Source: Elysia crispata (lineage: Eukaryota; Mollusca; Gastropoda; Plakobranchidae). From it: a DNA stretch of 64,000 nt. Under the pieces are notes generated by a model, which did not search any database, had not been told where the DNA came from, and saw nothing but the letters and a program-made list of their open reading frames with translations. Every line of letters begins with the position of its first letter. Positions within the stretch are counted from its first letter, which is position 1. Positions 62,618 to 64,000 of the stretch are shown here, piece after piece. A program made the position numbers and the translations under genes. The stretch is from NCBI GenBank assembly GCA_033675545.1, contig JAWDGP010005301.1, forward strand, positions 35,001 to 99,000. Reading direction: 5' to 3'.

Positions 62618-62696
62618 CAGGGGGGGTTGAGGGGGGGAATTCCGGATTTTTAAAAATTATTTAAGGGGGGGTGGGGGGGGTGCCCCCCCCCCCCCC
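62618..62696 (+). repeat. G-run cluster and perfect G:C foldback
   Basis: Runs of seven G (GGGGGGGTTGAGGGGGGG, about 62621-62638), then GGGGGGGTGGGGGGGG (62665-62680), TG, and fourteen C (62683-62696). The last G block and the C block can pair as a hairpin with a 2-3 base turn. The G runs alone could form a quadruplex. Such tracts are also common sites of sequencing or assembly error. Confidence 0.85.
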
Positions 62697-62699
62697 ATT

Positions 62700-63600
62700 T
62701 TTTCCAATATTCATTTTTTTAACATTCCATAAAATTGCGAAAAGTAGTACGTACGATCAGGGTCAAGGTCAAGGTCGACCGGAAAGACAAGAAACAGCAC
62801 TCTGCGTAGAGTGGGTGTAGAAGTAAAAAATTACCAAAAAGTCATTAGATCTAGAATCTAGATTCTAGCTTTCTTAATTCTTTTTTTTTTTTACATTCGC
62901 CCCTAAATAAGAAAGCAAACACACTGAAATCCTAAATCTAGAATAGAAAAGAACTAGATCTAGATTACATAGATTTAGATTATTGTTCACGTAGGGCTAG
63001 AGCTTTCTAATTTGTAGAGTCTAGAATCTACTGGAATCTTGATCCAGATCTACTACCAGTATCGGTATGTCAAAACATTTTTAAAAAATGGAGGCAAAAG
63101 AAAATTTTTACCTGTTCTGATTCGATTTTTTTCCCAAAATATCGGAAGGTGTACTTCGAAACGATGCTACGTGAACAACACGTCTTTAGCTGACTTTAAT
63201 TATCAGCCTTGAGTGAAACGCAATTGACAGTATGCGGCAAAGCATGTAGCCCGAAAATCTATAAACCGGAACTGTAAAAACTTATAAACCGGAAAAGCTG
63301 CATGACGTCAAAGATATTTTAAGAAAAAAGAAGAGTTGTACCCGGTATCTTGTACGGTTTCTTTTTGAAGCAGAACTTTCTATGATGATTACTTCTTCAT
63401 GTTGGCTTCAAAGACTTCTTCTTTTCTAACGCTGGTGCTCTTTAGTTCGTTGAGTCAAAGCCTTGGTAACCTCTATATTTTTGTCACAACATAAGAGATT
63501 GTCAATGAGAGTCTATCAAGAGGAGATAAATCAAAATTTAGAAGAAAAAGAGGTTAAAACATTACCTGACTGCAAAGTAACAGAGTGACGTTGGGAGATG
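62700..63600. other. AT-rich, rich in AGATCT/TCTAGA motifs; no gene recognised
   Basis: TTAGATCTAGAATCTAGATT near 62846 and ACTAGATCTAGATTAC near 62952 are examples of a motif frequent across the window. A donor-like CAG|GTAAAAAT on the minus strand near 63113 might belong to an upstream noncoding exon of a minus-strand gene, but this is weak. Confidence 0.35.
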
Positions 63601-63607
63601 AAAATAA

Positions 63608-63646
<39 letters not shown>

Positions 63647-63860
63647 GAGAGAGAGAGAGAAAGAAAGAAAGAGACAGACAGAGATAGAGAGAGGAGAGAA
63701 AAAGAAAAGGAGAAAGGGACAAAGAGGAGAGAGAGAGGAGATAGAGGAAGACAGAGAGGGAGAAAAAAAAAGAGAAAGGCGAGAAAGAGGAAGATAGAGA
63801 GGGAGAAAAAAAGAGAAAGGCGAGAAAGAGGAAGATAGAGAGGGAGAAAAAAAGAGAAAG

Positions 63861-63919
<59 letters not shown>

Positions 63920-64000
63920 GGGGATAAAACAGAGAGAAGGGTAGAGGGAGAGAAAGAGAGGAGAGAGTGAGAGAGAAAAATGAGATAAAAAATGAGAGAT
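63608..64000 (+). repeat. Purine-rich satellite: GACA, GA and 41-bp units
   Basis: A GACA/CAGA repeat at 63613-63645 runs into GA repeats (63646-63660 and 63868-63914). Between them are about three copies of a 41-bp unit, GAGGGAGAAAAAAAGAGAAA followed by GGCGAGAAAGAGGAAGATAG (GGC at 63778, 63819 and 63860). Almost all bases are purines on this strand up to the window end. Open frames across it are repeat artefacts. Confidence 0.92.

Noticed and set aside
63531-63797. Overlapping open frames on both strands
   Set aside because: Both are translations of the purine-rich satellite.

Overview
This window is nuclear DNA of an invertebrate animal. The genes are split by GT-AG introns, the DNA is AT-rich, and old transposons of several classes are scattered through it. 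The conserved proteins read like lophotrochozoan orthologues; a mollusc, perhaps a gastropod, is my best guess, but that is inference. There is no CRISPR array, rRNA or confident tRNA gene. Three host genes can be modelled exon by exon.

(1) 997-3747 (+): a two-exon gene for a 658-residue, charged, Ser-rich protein that I do not recognise. (2) 18853-30042 (+): the Hsp90 co-chaperone p23 (PTGES3/Sba1), seven coding exons, 167 residues. (3) 59650 down to 36712 (-): ABCF2, a twin-ATPase ABCF protein, fourteen coding exons, 620 residues, every junction in phase. p23 and ABCF2 are convergent, about 6.7 kb apart tail to tail. Both are housekeeping proteins (Hsp90 client maturation; ribosome biogenesis/translation); nothing suggests they work together. 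A fourth coding remnant at 62137-62445 (+) is the N-terminal part of an IS1595/ISXO2-like (Merlin-type) transposase, just downstream of a cluster of GCGCATGCGC-type sites.

Layout: 1-4 kb unknown gene; 6.4-6.6 kb foldback element; 6.8-11.9 kb fossil Ty3/Gypsy LTR element with 5-bp target duplication; 13.7-18.1 kb three LINE fragments, a long GAA repeat and a CT repeat; 18.8-30.4 kb p23 with large introns holding pogo-like elements and one copy of a ~600 bp repeat; 30.4-36.7 kb intergenic with a tRNA-like repeat; 36.7-60.3 kb ABCF2 with introns holding two more pogo-like elements, the inverted second copies of the ~600 bp and tRNA-like repeats, a LINE 3' end, a reshuffled inverted duplication and a 161-bp tandem duplication; 61.9-62.7 kb transposase remnant and G/C foldback; 63.6-64 kb purine-rich satellite.

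No new multi-gene system is evident. The items most worth a second look are the A-B-A'-B' inverted duplication at 51459-51683, the unrecognised gene at 997-3747, and the Merlin-like ORF with its upstream sites.
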